A DNA stretch of 64,000 nucleotides from Phenylobacterium sp. SCN 70-31 (GTDB taxonomy: Bacteria; Pseudomonadota; Alphaproteobacteria; Caulobacterales; Caulobacteraceae). Both the position numbers and the translations under genes were made by a program. Shown in pieces: positions 27,551-36,178 of the stretch. The stretch lies in NCBI RefSeq assembly GCF_001724605.1, contig NZ_MEEX01000006.1, positions 62,001 to 126,000 of the forward strand, written 5' to 3'. How positions within the stretch are numbered: position 1 is the first letter of the stretch; each line of letters opens with the position of its first letter. Below the pieces are notes generated by a model. It ran no database searches. It was not told the DNA's origin and worked only from the letters and a program-made list of their open reading frames with translations.

Positions 27551-28438
27551 CTAAGGGTTCTGCTTCTTCAGTTCGGCTCGGAACACCGCTTCCTGCTGGG
27601 CGTAGAAGGCCTTGCAGCCGACTGGATCGACGAAGGCGTCGGCCTTGCCCGCGTCCAGGGCCTTGCGTTTGGCGTCCATGCCGAAGAAGCGGCCGTGGGA
27701 GCCCAGGAACACCTCGCAGGGCAGGGCCCTCCAGGTGCCGAAGCTCTTCTCGTAGGCCGCCGTGATGCCGGGATAGGTCTCGGTCTTGCCCAGCTTGTAG
27801 CCCGGCAGCACGCTGGACGAGCAGTGGACGAGGGCCTGACGCACCTTGCCCGCCACCGTGACCGGGAAGGTCCAGGTGGTGCAGCCGGCCGTGTGTCCGC
27901 CGGTGACGTGGGCCGTCAGCGTCCATCCGCCCAGCGTGACCTTGTCGCCGTCGTTCAGCGTGCGGGCCACGGGGACGGGCTCGTACTCGAACGGCTTGCC
28001 CTTCAGGAAGGGATCCCCCTTGCCGCCGGCGGCGATGATGGGACCGTCCGCGGCGCTGGCGTACAGGCGGGCGTCCGGCGCGGCCTTGCGGATTTCGGCG
28101 AGTCCGGCGGCGTGGTCGAAGTGCTGATGCGAGTTGAGCAGGATCTTCACCTGGGCCGGATCGAAGCCCAGGGCGCGGATGTTTCCGACGACCTGGCGGC
28201 CCACGGCCTGGTCGCCGCCGTCGAGCACGATCAGACCCGCCTTGGTGGCGATGAGATAGGCCGCATAGTCGCTTCCGCCCACATAGTAGAGACCCTCGCC
28301 GATCCTGAACGGCCCGACGGGAGCGTTGCGCGGGGCTTCCCGAGGCTGGGCCGCCGCCGGCGAAGGGAGGGCGGTGGAAACGAAGACGGCCGCTGCGAGA
28401 GCGGCCGTTCCGGAAACCAGAGGCTGGCGGGCGCGCAC
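27551..28438 (-). CDS. Subclass B3 metallo-beta-lactamase
   Basis: A 295-residue periplasmic zinc enzyme of subclass B3. A signal peptide (cleavage near AAAQP, about residue 31) precedes the MBL fold. Zinc ligands are visible as HQHFDH (104-109, HxHxDH), H182 in GGHTAG and H248 in GSHGRF, the B3 arrangement that lacks the B1 cysteine. It resembles CAU-1-type enzymes of Caulobacter. The GTG start shares a base with the infC stop (TAGTG), so it may be translationally coupled to IF3. Activity against beta-lactams is inferred from family; other hydrolase roles are possible. Confidence 0.85.
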   Translation of the reverse strand: MRARQPLVSGTAALAAAVFVSTALPSPAAAQPREAPRNAPVGPFRIGEGLYYVGGSDYAAYLIATKAGLIVLDGGDQAVGRQVVGNIRALGFDPAQVKILLNSHQHFDHAAGLAEIRKAAPDARLYASAADGPIIAAGGKGDPFLKGKPFEYEPVPVARTLNDGDKVTLGGWTLTAHVTGGHTAGCTTWTFPVTVAGKVRQALVHCSSSVLPGYKLGKTETYPGITAAYEKSFGTWRALPCEVFLGSHGRFFGMDAKRKALDAGKADAFVDPVGCKAFYAQQEAVFRAELKKQNP

Positions 28439-28959
28439 TACCGCGGCGCCAGGATCATGATCATCTGGCGCCCCTCCATGCGGGGCTCGTACTCCACCTT
28501 GGCGATGGGCTCGAAGTCGGCCTTGACCTTCTGGAGTAGCTTCATCCCCAGTTCGGGGTGGGCGAGTTCGCGACCACGGAAGCGCAGGGTGATCTTCACC
28601 TTGTCGCCTTCTTCGAAAAACCGATGCATCGACCGGGCCTTCACGTCGTAGTCGTGATCATCGATGTTGGGACGGAGCTTGATTTCCTTGAGCTCTACGA
28701 CCTTCTGTTTCTTGCGCGCCTCGTTCTTCTTCTTTTGTTCCTGGAACTTGAACTTGCCGTAATCCAGGATCTTGCACACGGGCGGATCCGCGTTGGGCAC
28801 GATTTCGACCAGATCGAGGCCTGCCTCCTCGGCGGCTTCGATGGCGGCGGACGTGGGCATCACACCCTGCTTCTCACCGTGCTGGTCGATGAGGAGGACG
28901 CGGGGCACGCGGATGTCTTGGTTCATGCGCGGCCCTTCCTTGACGGGCGGCGCTTGCAT
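28438..28959 (-). CDS. infC: Translation initiation factor IF-3
   Basis: A 173-residue IF3 that binds the 30S subunit and checks the start codon. The N-terminal domain begins after [19 protein letters not shown]; the linker [42 protein letters not shown] and the C-terminal [16 protein letters not shown] are canonical. ATG 28959 is chosen because the preceding PVKEGPR is conserved in alphaproteobacterial IF3. The internal ATG 28926 has a better AAGGAAGG and is an alternative. It is separated from rpmI/rplT by four unrelated genes. Confidence 0.95.
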   Translation of the reverse strand: MQAPPVKEGPRMNQDIRVPRVLLIDQHGEKQGVMPTSAAIEAAEEAGLDLVEIVPNADPPVCKILDYGKFKFQEQKKKNEARKKQKVVELKEIKLRPNIDDHDYDVKARSMHRFFEEGDKVKITLRFRGRELAHPELGMKLLQKVKADFEPIAKVEYEPRMEGRQMIMILAPR

Positions 28960-29065
28960 GGGGCGGCGAATAGGCAGGGCTCCTAGGTCGTTACAACGCA
29001 AAAACGCCGGGACGCTTCGAGCGCTCCGGTCGCTAAGTCGAATATGAGCCAGCCGCGGTCCACTA

Positions 29066-30064
29066 TCAAGGCGCGAGCGCGCCCTGCCGTGCGAGCGGCG
29101 GAACAAGGGCCTGCGCGGCTTGCGCCACCTGGGCCACGGCGAGGTCGGAGAGGTCGTCGGCCCGCAGGATCGCCACCCGCCCGCGCGGGGCGGAGAGGGC
29201 CGGATCCGAAGCTTTCGAGAACAGCACGATCGTGGGGGCTCCCGCCGCCGCGGCCAGATGGAGCGGTCCGGTGTCGTTGCCGACCGCCAGCGCGGCGCGG
29301 GCCCCCAGCGCGGCGACCGCGGCGAAGTCCGTGCGGCCGGTCAGATCGCGCGCCCTCGGGGTGGTGCGCTGGATCGTGTGCGCCAGATCGGTCTCCTGCG
29401 GCCCGCCTATGATGACGATGTCGAAGCCGCGGCCGTAGAGGATGCGCGCCAGCTCGGAATAGCGCTCCACCGGCCAGCGCTTGTCCATTCGGTGGGCCGA
29501 CCCGCCCGGTACGAACAGCACATAGGGTCGAGGCCGGTTGGCGCCCGGCGTCGACCGCGCGGTCGCGGAGCCCTTGAGGATCCAGGACAGGTCGGGCGGC
29601 GGCGCGGAGCCGGGCTCGGTCGGCGCGTCGGGCCAGATGCCGGCGTGCATGAGCTGGTCCGCCTGTCGCTCCAGGGTGTGCATCCTGTCGCGGTCGGGAT
29701 TGCGGTGCGGCATCGAGCAGCCGAAGGCGACGCCCGACCAGGCCGGCGGGCCGGGGCGAAGAGCCTGGAAAATCCGGTTCGATTGTGAGGAAGTCTGCAA
29801 GTCGTAGACCCGCTCGAAGCCCGCAGCCTTCAGCCGGCGCCGGAGATCCAGCCACGCCGCGAGACCTTGGGGCCGCCCGCCCGTATCGACGGCGTTGAAG
29901 TAGGGGCAGCTTCGGGCCAGGGCTTCGAATGGCGGCGTGGTGAGCAGTGTGATGTGGGCCTTGGGGTGGGCCTCGCGGATCTTTTTCATGGCGGCCAGGG
30001 CCAGCACGAAATCGCCGAGGGCCGACAGCTTGATCACCAGGATGCGCGCTATGTTGCGGGGCAT
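29066..30064 (-). CDS. Glycosyltransferase family 9 (heptosyltransferase-like)
   Basis: A 332-residue GT-B enzyme of the ADP-heptose:LPS heptosyltransferase family: [24 protein letters not shown] at the N-terminus, [25 protein letters not shown] in the middle, and [23 protein letters not shown] as the nucleotide-sugar site. It probably acts in LPS core or another surface glycan. The start codon shares one base with the stop of the GT4 gene (TGATG), indicating an operon. Confidence 0.9.
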   Translation of the reverse strand: MPRNIARILVIKLSALGDFVLALAAMKKIREAHPKAHITLLTTPPFEALARSCPYFNAVDTGGRPQGLAAWLDLRRRLKAAGFERVYDLQTSSQSNRIFQALRPGPPAWSGVAFGCSMPHRNPDRDRMHTLERQADQLMHAGIWPDAPTEPGSAPPPDLSWILKGSATARSTPGANRPRPYVLFVPGGSAHRMDKRWPVERYSELARILYGRGFDIVIIGGPQETDLAHTIQRTTPRARDLTGRTDFAAVAALGARAALAVGNDTGPLHLAAAAGAPTIVLFSKASDPALSAPRGRVAILRADDLSDLAVAQVAQAAQALVPPLARQGALAP

Positions 30065-31227
30065 CAGGCGTGGGCCTCCAGAACCCGGCGGTAGGCGGCC
30101 AGGGTCTGCTCGCACATGGCTTCGACCGAATAGAGCTGCCGGGCGCGTCGACGTCCGGCTTCGCCCATCTCCAGCCGCCGGGTGGGCCCGACGTCGATGG
30201 CCTGGGCGATGGCCTCGGCCCAGGCTTCGGCGTCGCCCACGGGCGCAAGCCAGCCGGTGACGCCGTTCTGGACGGTCTCGGTCACGCCGCCGTGGTTCGA
30301 GGCGATGACGGGGCGTCCCATCACCTGCGGCTCGACGGCCGTGCGGCCGAAGGACTCGGGCACGGTGGTGGGCAGGATGGCCAGGTCGGCCACCAGGTAG
30401 GCCGCCGGCATGTCGTCGCAATGGCCGACGATGCGCACCGCATCCTCCAGGCCCGCCGCCGCGATCGCCGCCTCCAGTTCGGCTGAGTAGCCCGTGCGTC
30501 CCTGGTCGTCGCCGGCGAACAGGATCAGGAAATCGTGACGGCCGCGGGCGCGCAGTCGGGCCGCCGCCTCGATGATCGTCAGGTGTCCCTTGATCCGCGT
30601 CAGCCGCCCGGCCAGCAGGATGCGTGTTCGGTGTTCGCCGGCCTGCACGCCCCACGCCTCGCGCAAGGCGCTCAGCCGGCTCTCGGTCACATAGGCGGGC
30701 TCGAACCGCTCCAGGTCCACGCCGCGCGGGATGGTCACCAGGCGCTCGGGAGCGACGGCGTGTTCCGCCAGGACATGGTCACGGGTGTAGTCGGAGTTGG
30801 CGATCACGAGGTCGCCGCGGGTCATCACGGCGTTGTACCAGCGCTTCAATCCGGACCGGGCCTTGTAGACCCCGTGATAGGTGGCGACGAAGGGCGTGCC
30901 CGTGGCGTGCGCCGCCCACAGCGCCGAGAACGCCGGGGCGCGGCTCCGGGCATGGACGATCGACACCTTCTCCTGACGGATCAGCCCCACCAGGCGCGCG
31001 GCGTTGCCCAGCATGGTCAGGGGATTCTTGGTTTGCACCGGCATCTGGGCCATGCGCCCGCCGTCCGATTCCAGCCGCGCCGCCATCCGGCCGCCACGGG
31101 TGGCGACCAGCGCAGTCCCTCCAGCCCGTACGACGGCTCTGGCCACGTCGATCGTGCTCTGCTCGGCGCCGCCGGTCTCCAGCTCAGGCACCACCTGCAG
31201 CAGGGTGAAGTTGGGGGGCAGGCTCAC
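30064..31227 (-). CDS. Glycosyltransferase family 4
   Basis: A 387-residue GT-B fold enzyme: QVVPELETGGAEQSTIDVARAVVRAG (N-terminal acceptor domain), HARSRAPAFSALWAA, and C-terminal donor motifs RILLAGRLTRIKGHLTIIEAAARL and VPESFGRTAVEPQVMGRPVIASNHGGVTE (EX7E). It likely adds a sugar to a lipid-linked glycan in LPS or exopolysaccharide synthesis. It is the first gene of a two-gene unit with the GT9. Confidence 0.92.
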   Translation of the reverse strand: MSLPPNFTLLQVVPELETGGAEQSTIDVARAVVRAGGTALVATRGGRMAARLESDGGRMAQMPVQTKNPLTMLGNAARLVGLIRQEKVSIVHARSRAPAFSALWAAHATGTPFVATYHGVYKARSGLKRWYNAVMTRGDLVIANSDYTRDHVLAEHAVAPERLVTIPRGVDLERFEPAYVTESRLSALREAWGVQAGEHRTRILLAGRLTRIKGHLTIIEAAARLRARGRHDFLILFAGDDQGRTGYSAELEAAIAAAGLEDAVRIVGHCDDMPAAYLVADLAILPTTVPESFGRTAVEPQVMGRPVIASNHGGVTETVQNGVTGWLAPVGDAEAWAEAIAQAIDVGPTRRLEMGEAGRRRARQLYSVEAMCEQTLAAYRRVLEAHA

Positions 31228-31293
31228 GAGGGCCTTCTCTAGACTGTTTCGGCGGCGCGAAGAACACCCGCCCTGGACGGCCGGCGCCGGGTC

Positions 31294-31650
31294 TCAGTCG
31301 TCCTGGTAGCGCCACGTCTCGGCGCCGTCGAACCGGCGCACCCGGATCGTCGACCAGTCGAGGCCGTCCACGAGCCGTGTGTTGATCGCCATGCGGTCGC
31401 GGGCGCCGTTCAGGCTCTGCCAGTGGGTGGCGACGCCGCAGGCTCTGCAACGATGGAAGGCCAGCATGCGGTCGCCCCAGACATAGACCTGGGTCGCCGC
31501 CGGGGCGGGCAAGCCGACCTCCGCTGGCGGATAGTAGGCCCAACGCGCCGCGAGGCGGCGGCAGATCGAGCAGTTGCACTCGGTCACTTCGGTGGGCGCG
31601 GCGGGCGCCGTCAGGACGGCGGCGCCGCAGTGGCACGCGGCCGTGATCAT
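31294..31650 (-). CDS. GFA family (S-formaldehyde-glutathione-like) protein
   Basis: A 118-residue protein of the Gfa/CENP-V zinc fold. Cysteine motifs appear in order: ACHCGA, CNCSICRR and FHRCRACGVATHW. The family includes glutathione-dependent formaldehyde-activating enzyme, but most members have unknown activity. It is single and well separated from its neighbours. Confidence 0.88.
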   Translation of the reverse strand: MITAACHCGAAVLTAPAAPTEVTECNCSICRRLAARWAYYPPAEVGLPAPAATQVYVWGDRMLAFHRCRACGVATHWQSLNGARDRMAINTRLVDGLDWSTIRVRRFDGAETWRYQDD

Positions 31651-31740
31651 GCTGCCTCTCCCTTCAGCCGGCTCTCGCGGCCGGCTTGGCGAAAGGCTGG
31701 GCCGCTTGGCCGTCCAAGTCCAGTCCCGTCGAATTCGCGC

Positions 31741-32154
31741 CTAGCTGATGCGTTTCCAGTTCTGGGACTTGCAGCCCAGGCCGGCGATCAGGCAGCCGCG
31801 GGCCCGCAAGGTGTTTTCGTCAACGAGCTGGGCCGAGCCCGAGAACGTGGCGTTGAGGTCCGGCACGAACACCCGGCCTCGCCACGAGCCGCTCTTGCTG
31901 GGCGAGAAGTTGCGCAGGAGCTGGGAGCCGACAAGGTTGGCCGTACCGCCTTTGCGCGCATCCTCCTTGGCATCCTCGGTCGCCCACACGACGTAGCCGC
32001 ACAGATGCTCGCCGCAGGGCTGGATGCGGATATGCACGGAGTTCTTCGGATTCCGCCACACGCCCTCCACGCCGCTGGGTTGGGCGGCCGAGGCGGCGGG
32101 CGTGGCCAGCGCAACGGCGGCGAGGGCGGTGGAAATCAGGGTTCTACGAAACAT
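31741..32154 (-). CDS. DUF2147 family secreted protein
   Basis: A 137-residue exported protein with a signal peptide (MFRRTLISTALAAVALATPAASA). The DUF2147 core reads VEGVWRNPKNSVHIRIQPCGEHLCGYVVWA, then GRVFVPDLNATFSGSAQLVDENTLRARGCLIAGLGCKSQNWKR. Cysteines at CGEHLC and GCLIAGLGC suggest disulfides. A periplasmic lipocalin-like role is assumed for the family. Confidence 0.88.
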   Translation of the reverse strand: MFRRTLISTALAAVALATPAASAAQPSGVEGVWRNPKNSVHIRIQPCGEHLCGYVVWATEDAKEDARKGGTANLVGSQLLRNFSPSKSGSWRGRVFVPDLNATFSGSAQLVDENTLRARGCLIAGLGCKSQNWKRIS

Positions 32155-32232
32155 GGTCGCGCTTAGGTCGCCCGGGACCTCGGCTTTTTCAAGACCGGTC
32201 CGGTATGCCGCACATACTGTGGCGTCCGTGCA

Positions 32233-32697
32233 TCAGTTGCGCGGGCGTGTCTTCTTGAGCGAGGCGGAGAAGCTCATCAGGGGTTCGCCGCCCGTAGCGA
32301 TGATCCCGCGCACGAACACCAGGCTGCGACCGCCCTTCACCACCTCGCCCGTGCATTCGATGAGGTCGCCGATGCGCGCCGCGCCCACCATCTCGCAACT
32401 GAACGTCGCGGTCACCGAATGGCTGTCCTGCAAGTGGTCTCGGGCGATCACGAACAGGCAGAAATCGGCGAAGGTCATGTAGCAGCCGCCGTGCATGAAC
32501 ATGCCGCCGTTCATGTGCTTGTGCTCGGCGCGGAACGCGCAGACCGGCCGGCCGTCGTCGCCGATACGGAAGTAGAAGGGGCCGGCCAGGTCCTCGTAGG
32601 GGTCGCCGCCGGGATAGCAGGACCAGCCCGCCCATTCGCCCTGGGTGATCTGCGTCAGCTTCGACGCGTAGCTGGTCTGGTTGTCGCCGCCGTCCAT
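32233..32697 (-). CDS. PaaI-type hotdog thioesterase
   Basis: A 154-residue hotdog-fold thioesterase. The helix motif HMNGGMFMHGGCYMTFADFCLFVIA holds the PaaI-like HGG element, followed by SVTATFSCEMVGAARIGDLIECTGEVVKGGRSLVFVRGII. It probably hydrolyses an acyl-CoA. The start at ATG 32697 begins the conserved region; its GGAG is only one base upstream, so the start is uncertain. Confidence 0.82.
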   Translation of the reverse strand: MDGGDNQTSYASKLTQITQGEWAGWSCYPGGDPYEDLAGPFYFRIGDDGRPVCAFRAEHKHMNGGMFMHGGCYMTFADFCLFVIARDHLQDSHSVTATFSCEMVGAARIGDLIECTGEVVKGGRSLVFVRGIIATGGEPLMSFSASLKKTRPRN

Positions 32698-32842
32698 GCT
32701 CCGGCCATCCCCGTTTTTCTGTTCTGTTCGTGCCTGCCGGCCTCTAAGCACGCGAGGGAGAGATCGAAAAGGGGCCGGCGCTTACCGTTTGCCCCGCGAC
32801 GGCCGTCCCACTAGTTTGCGCGCCCGCACCGCCCGAGGATGA

Positions 32843-33580
32843 ATGCCCGCGCCCTTCATCGCCCTGCTCGCGCTCGCCGCCGCCCAGCCCGCGCCCGTCG
32901 CGAGGCCCGGCGCAGCGCCGGACGACGGTCCCGTGGCCACGGCGCCGCGCGATCGGCCGGCCGTGACCGAGGCGCCCGGTCTGGACGAGCGCACCGTCGA
33001 GGCGTCGGCGCCAGCGCCGGACGCGGCGAAGCCTGAGGAAGACGTCGAGGCCGCGCCCGGTCCACCGCCTGGTTCGTCACCGGGGGCGACGGCGCAGCAT
33101 GGGATCAAGCCGGAAGACGGGCCCGATCAGGCCGCGCGCGCGACGCTGGACGTCGAGGCCCGCACGAAGGCCGACGGCGAGACGCTCCAGGTCGTGCTGG
33201 GCCAGCGGGCGCTGTTCCGGCTCGACGACCGGGGCTGGCCGGTGCTGATCGGCGTAGAGGACGGACGGCTCGCCGCCGCTCATCCTCCGGGCAAGGTCGT
33301 CGAAGCGTTCGATGCGCCCCCGGACGGCCAGGTGGCCGTCGCCCTCGACGGTTCGGCCGAGGTGCGCGCCACGCTGATGAAGATCTGGAACCAGACCGAC
33401 AAGGCCCTCGACTACCGCGCCATCGCCCTCGTCTACAGCGGTGGCAAGGTCATCGCCGCCGAGGCGCCGGTCTGCGCGGTGGCGGCGCGGTCGGTCCGCA
33501 CCGAGACCTGGCGACGGCCGGTCGTCGGCGTCGGTCTCAGCCGCTTCAAGACATCCACGACCACCCGCGCCTGTCCTTGA
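32843..33580 (+). CDS. Hypothetical exported protein, Pro/Ala-rich N-terminal half
   Basis: A 245-residue protein with a short signal-like N-terminus (PAPFIALLALAAAQPAP) and then about 90 disordered residues rich in Pro, Ala, Glu and Asp. From about residue 100 a compact domain follows: TLDVEARTKADGETLQVVLGQRALFRLDD, ending GVGLSRFKTSTTTRACP. I do not recognise the family. The domain has cysteines at CAV and the C-terminal CP. It is 30 bp upstream of the acyl-CoA dehydrogenase gene. Confidence 0.7.
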   Translation: MPAPFIALLALAAAQPAPVARPGAAPDDGPVATAPRDRPAVTEAPGLDERTVEASAPAPDAAKPEEDVEAAPGPPPGSSPGATAQHGIKPEDGPDQAARATLDVEARTKADGETLQVVLGQRALFRLDDRGWPVLIGVEDGRLAAAHPPGKVVEAFDAPPDGQVAVALDGSAEVRATLMKIWNQTDKALDYRAIALVYSGGKVIAAEAPVCAVAARSVRTETWRRPVVGVGLSRFKTSTTTRACP

Positions 33581-33610
33581 GGCGCTGAAGACCGAGAGGG
33601 GGATCAACCC

Positions 33611-34759
33611 ATGGCGCTCGACGCCGAAACCCGCGACCAGCTCATCGAAACCGTCCGCCGCTTCGTGACCGAGCGCCTGCGTCCGCTCGAGGCCAAGGTG
33701 GCGGAAGACGACGCCATGCCCGACGACGTCATCGAGGAGATGAAGAGCCTGGGCCTCTTCGGCCTCTCGATCCCGGAGTCCTACGGCGGCCTGGACCTCT
33801 CGATGGAGGACGAGTGCCTGGTGGGGATCGAACTGGGGCGCACCAGCCCGGCGTTCCGGTCGGCGTTCGGCACCAATGTGGGCATCGGCTCGCAGGCGCT
33901 GGTGATGTTCGGGACCGAGGCCCAGAAGGAGAAGTTCCTGCCGGGCATCGCCTCGGGCGAGATCGTCACCTCGTTCGCCCTGACCGAGCCCGAGGCCGGG
34001 TCCGACTCGGCCAACGTCCAGACCCGCGCGGTCAAGGACGGGGACCATTATGTGCTGAACGGCGCGAAGCGCTTCATCACCAACGCCAACAAGGCGCACC
34101 TCTTCACCGTGATGGCCCGCACCGATCCCGCGAAGCCGGGTGGCGGCGGAGTCTCGGCCTTTCTGGTCGAGCGCGACAGCCCTGGTCTTACCGTGGGCAA
34201 GTCCGAGAAGAAGATGGGCCAGCAGGGGGCCCACGTCTCGGAGGTGTTCTTCGACAATGTCCGGGTGCCGGCCGAGAACCGGATCGGCGCCGAGGGCGAG
34301 GGCTTCAAGGTGGCCATGCAGGTGCTGGATCGCGGTCGCCTGCACATCTCGTCGGTCTGCATCGGCGTGGCCGAGCGTCTGATCGCCGACTGCGTGGCCT
34401 ATGCGTCCGAGCGCAAGCAGTTCGGCCAGCCGCTGTCGAGTTTCCAGCTCCTCCAGGGGATGATCGCCGACTCGAAGACCGAGGCGCTGGCCGCCAAGGC
34501 GTTGACCCTCGAAACCGCCCGCAAGCGCGACGCCGGCCAGAACGTCACCATGGAGGCGGCGGCGGCGAAGTACTTCGCCTCGGAGATGGTGGGCCGGGTG
34601 GCCGACCGCGCGGTGCAGATCTTCGGCGGGGCCGGCTACATCGCGGACTACGGCATCGAGCGCTTCTACCGCGACGTACGCATCTTCCGGATCTATGAGG
34701 GCACCAGCCAGATTCAGCAGGTGATCATCGCCCGCGAGACGCTGAAGCGGGGCGGCTGA
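33611..34759 (+). CDS. Acyl-CoA dehydrogenase
   Basis: A 382-residue FAD enzyme that introduces the alpha,beta double bond of acyl-CoA. Motifs are FALTEPEAGSDSANVQTRA (FAD/substrate loop), FITNANKAHLFTVMART, RKQFGQPLSSFQLLQGMIAD and the C-terminal GGAGYIADYGIERFYRDVRIFRIYEGTSQIQQ, where the Glu in YEGTS is the catalytic base. The branched-/short-chain-like group is likely. The start has GGGG in AGAGGGGGATCAACCC upstream. Confidence 0.96.
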   Translation: MALDAETRDQLIETVRRFVTERLRPLEAKVAEDDAMPDDVIEEMKSLGLFGLSIPESYGGLDLSMEDECLVGIELGRTSPAFRSAFGTNVGIGSQALVMFGTEAQKEKFLPGIASGEIVTSFALTEPEAGSDSANVQTRAVKDGDHYVLNGAKRFITNANKAHLFTVMARTDPAKPGGGGVSAFLVERDSPGLTVGKSEKKMGQQGAHVSEVFFDNVRVPAENRIGAEGEGFKVAMQVLDRGRLHISSVCIGVAERLIADCVAYASERKQFGQPLSSFQLLQGMIADSKTEALAAKALTLETARKRDAGQNVTMEAAAAKYFASEMVGRVADRAVQIFGGAGYIADYGIERFYRDVRIFRIYEGTSQIQQVIIARETLKRGG

Positions 34760-35013
34760 TGGACCCCGTGGAGACGGCCATCTTCGATCTCCTGGCCAAG
34801 CTGCCGGCCGGCAAGTCCGTCTCGCCCGAAGAGGTGGCCCGGGCCCTGGACGCAACCGGCTGGCGGCGGGAACTGGGCAAGGTGCGGGCCGTGGCGATCG
34901 GTCTGGCCCGCAGCGGGCGACTGGTGATCCTGCGCCACGGCAAGCCGGCGGATCCGGACGATTTCAAGGGCGTGTGGCGGATGCGCCTGCCACAGCCCGA
35001 CGGGGCGGCCTGA
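34759..35013 (+). CDS. DUF3253 family protein
   Basis: An 84-residue protein, winged-helix-like in pattern: ETAIFDLLAKLPAGKSVSPEEVARALDATGWRRELGKVRAVAIGLARSGRLVILRHGKPADPDDFKGVWRMRLP. This is the DUF3253 consensus (short, with RxG..I.RxGxxVDP-like turn). Its start shares a base with the acyl-CoA dehydrogenase stop (TGATG), so it is coupled. Function unknown. Confidence 0.85.
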   Translation: MDPVETAIFDLLAKLPAGKSVSPEEVARALDATGWRRELGKVRAVAIGLARSGRLVILRHGKPADPDDFKGVWRMRLPQPDGAA

Positions 35014-35093
35014 CCCGCCCGCGACATCGCCCTCGCCTTAAGGCCGGGGGCTTTTCCCGAGGTTGCGGCCGTAGGCTATAGTCCATCCCCGAG

Positions 35094-36119
35094 ATGACCC
35101 GCCTGGCCCTGATCCTGTTGCTGTTCGCGCTGTCGGCCTGTGCGCCGATGCTGCGCCAGCAAGCGGCGACGCCGCCGCCCGGTTTCCAGGGGCCGCGGAT
35201 CGAGGCCGATCGTGTCGTCAGTTTCGATGGCGCGGCCCTGGGCCTGACCACCTGGGCCGCCGACGGCGAGCCCTGGGCGGTGATCGTGGCGGCGCACGGC
35301 ATGAACGACTACGCCAACGCCTTCAATCTGGCCGCGCCCGAGTGGGCCAAGGCCGGCGTCACCACCTACGCCTACGATCAGCGTGGCTTCGGCCGCTCGC
35401 CGCAGCGGGGCGTGTGGGCCGGCGAGGGCCTGATGGTCGAGGATCTGCGGACGGTGACGGCGCTCGCGCGCGCCCGGCACCCCGGGGCCGTCGTCGCGGT
35501 CGTGGGCGAGAGCATGGGCGGCGCCGTGGCCGCCGTGGCGTTCGCGGACGACAATCCGCCGGCCGCCGACCGGCTGGTGCTGCTCGCGCCAGGCGTCTGG
35601 GGCTTCAGGACCCAGCCGCTGCCCAACAAGACCCTGCTGTGGCTGGCGGCCAACTTCACCGCCTCCAAGGTCTACACGCCGCCGCGCTGGGTGACCGACC
35701 GCATCAGTCCGACCGATAACCGTGAGGAACTGGTCCGCATGGGGCGGGACCGCCTGATGATCTGGGGCGCGCGGTCCGACACCCTCTACGGTCTGGTGAA
35801 GCTGATGGACCGTGCGGCCGACAGGGTGGGCGACGACGACCTGCCGACCCTCTATCTCTATGGCGCCAACGATCAGATCGTGCCGAAGAAGGCCGCCTTC
35901 CGCGCCGTCCGGAACCTGAACGCCTCGGATCGCACGGCCTATTACGCCCAGGGCCATCACCTGCTGACACGCGACCTCCAGCGGGAGGTGGTGATCGCCG
36001 ATGTCCTGGCTTTCCTTCGCGATCCGGAGGCTCCGCTGCCGTCGGATGCGCCGCCCATCCCGGGCTCGCCAGGGGCGTCCGACAAAGCGGACGGGGCGCG
36101 GCATGCGGCGGGATTATGA
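35094..36119 (+). CDS. Alpha/beta hydrolase lipoprotein (monoacylglycerol lipase-like)
   Basis: A 341-residue serine hydrolase. The N-terminus MTRLALILLLFALSAC is a lipoprotein signal with lipobox LSAC, so it is anchored to the envelope. The catalytic serine is in VVGESMGGAVAA; oxyanion and acid regions follow in AYDQRGFGRSPQRG and YLYGANDQIVPKKAAF, with His in AQGHHLL. It resembles the monoacylglycerol lipase/lysophospholipase group. It is separated from Leu dehydrogenase by 60 bp. Confidence 0.9.
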   Translation: MTRLALILLLFALSACAPMLRQQAATPPPGFQGPRIEADRVVSFDGAALGLTTWAADGEPWAVIVAAHGMNDYANAFNLAAPEWAKAGVTTYAYDQRGFGRSPQRGVWAGEGLMVEDLRTVTALARARHPGAVVAVVGESMGGAVAAVAFADDNPPAADRLVLLAPGVWGFRTQPLPNKTLLWLAANFTASKVYTPPRWVTDRISPTDNREELVRMGRDRLMIWGARSDTLYGLVKLMDRAADRVGDDDLPTLYLYGANDQIVPKKAAFRAVRNLNASDRTAYYAQGHHLLTRDLQREVVIADVLAFLRDPEAPLPSDAPPIPGSPGASDKADGARHAAGL

Positions 36120-36178
36120 CATGCCTTCGTTCGTCGTAGACGCCGAAAATTCACCCCCATGATTGAAGGTCGTCAGGC

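Noticed and set aside
35036-35042. Single TTAA half-sites as CtrA boxes
   Set aside because: Half-sites at several places (for example here, 41768 and 48222) lack the second TTAA at 7 bp; only 17297-17311 is complete.
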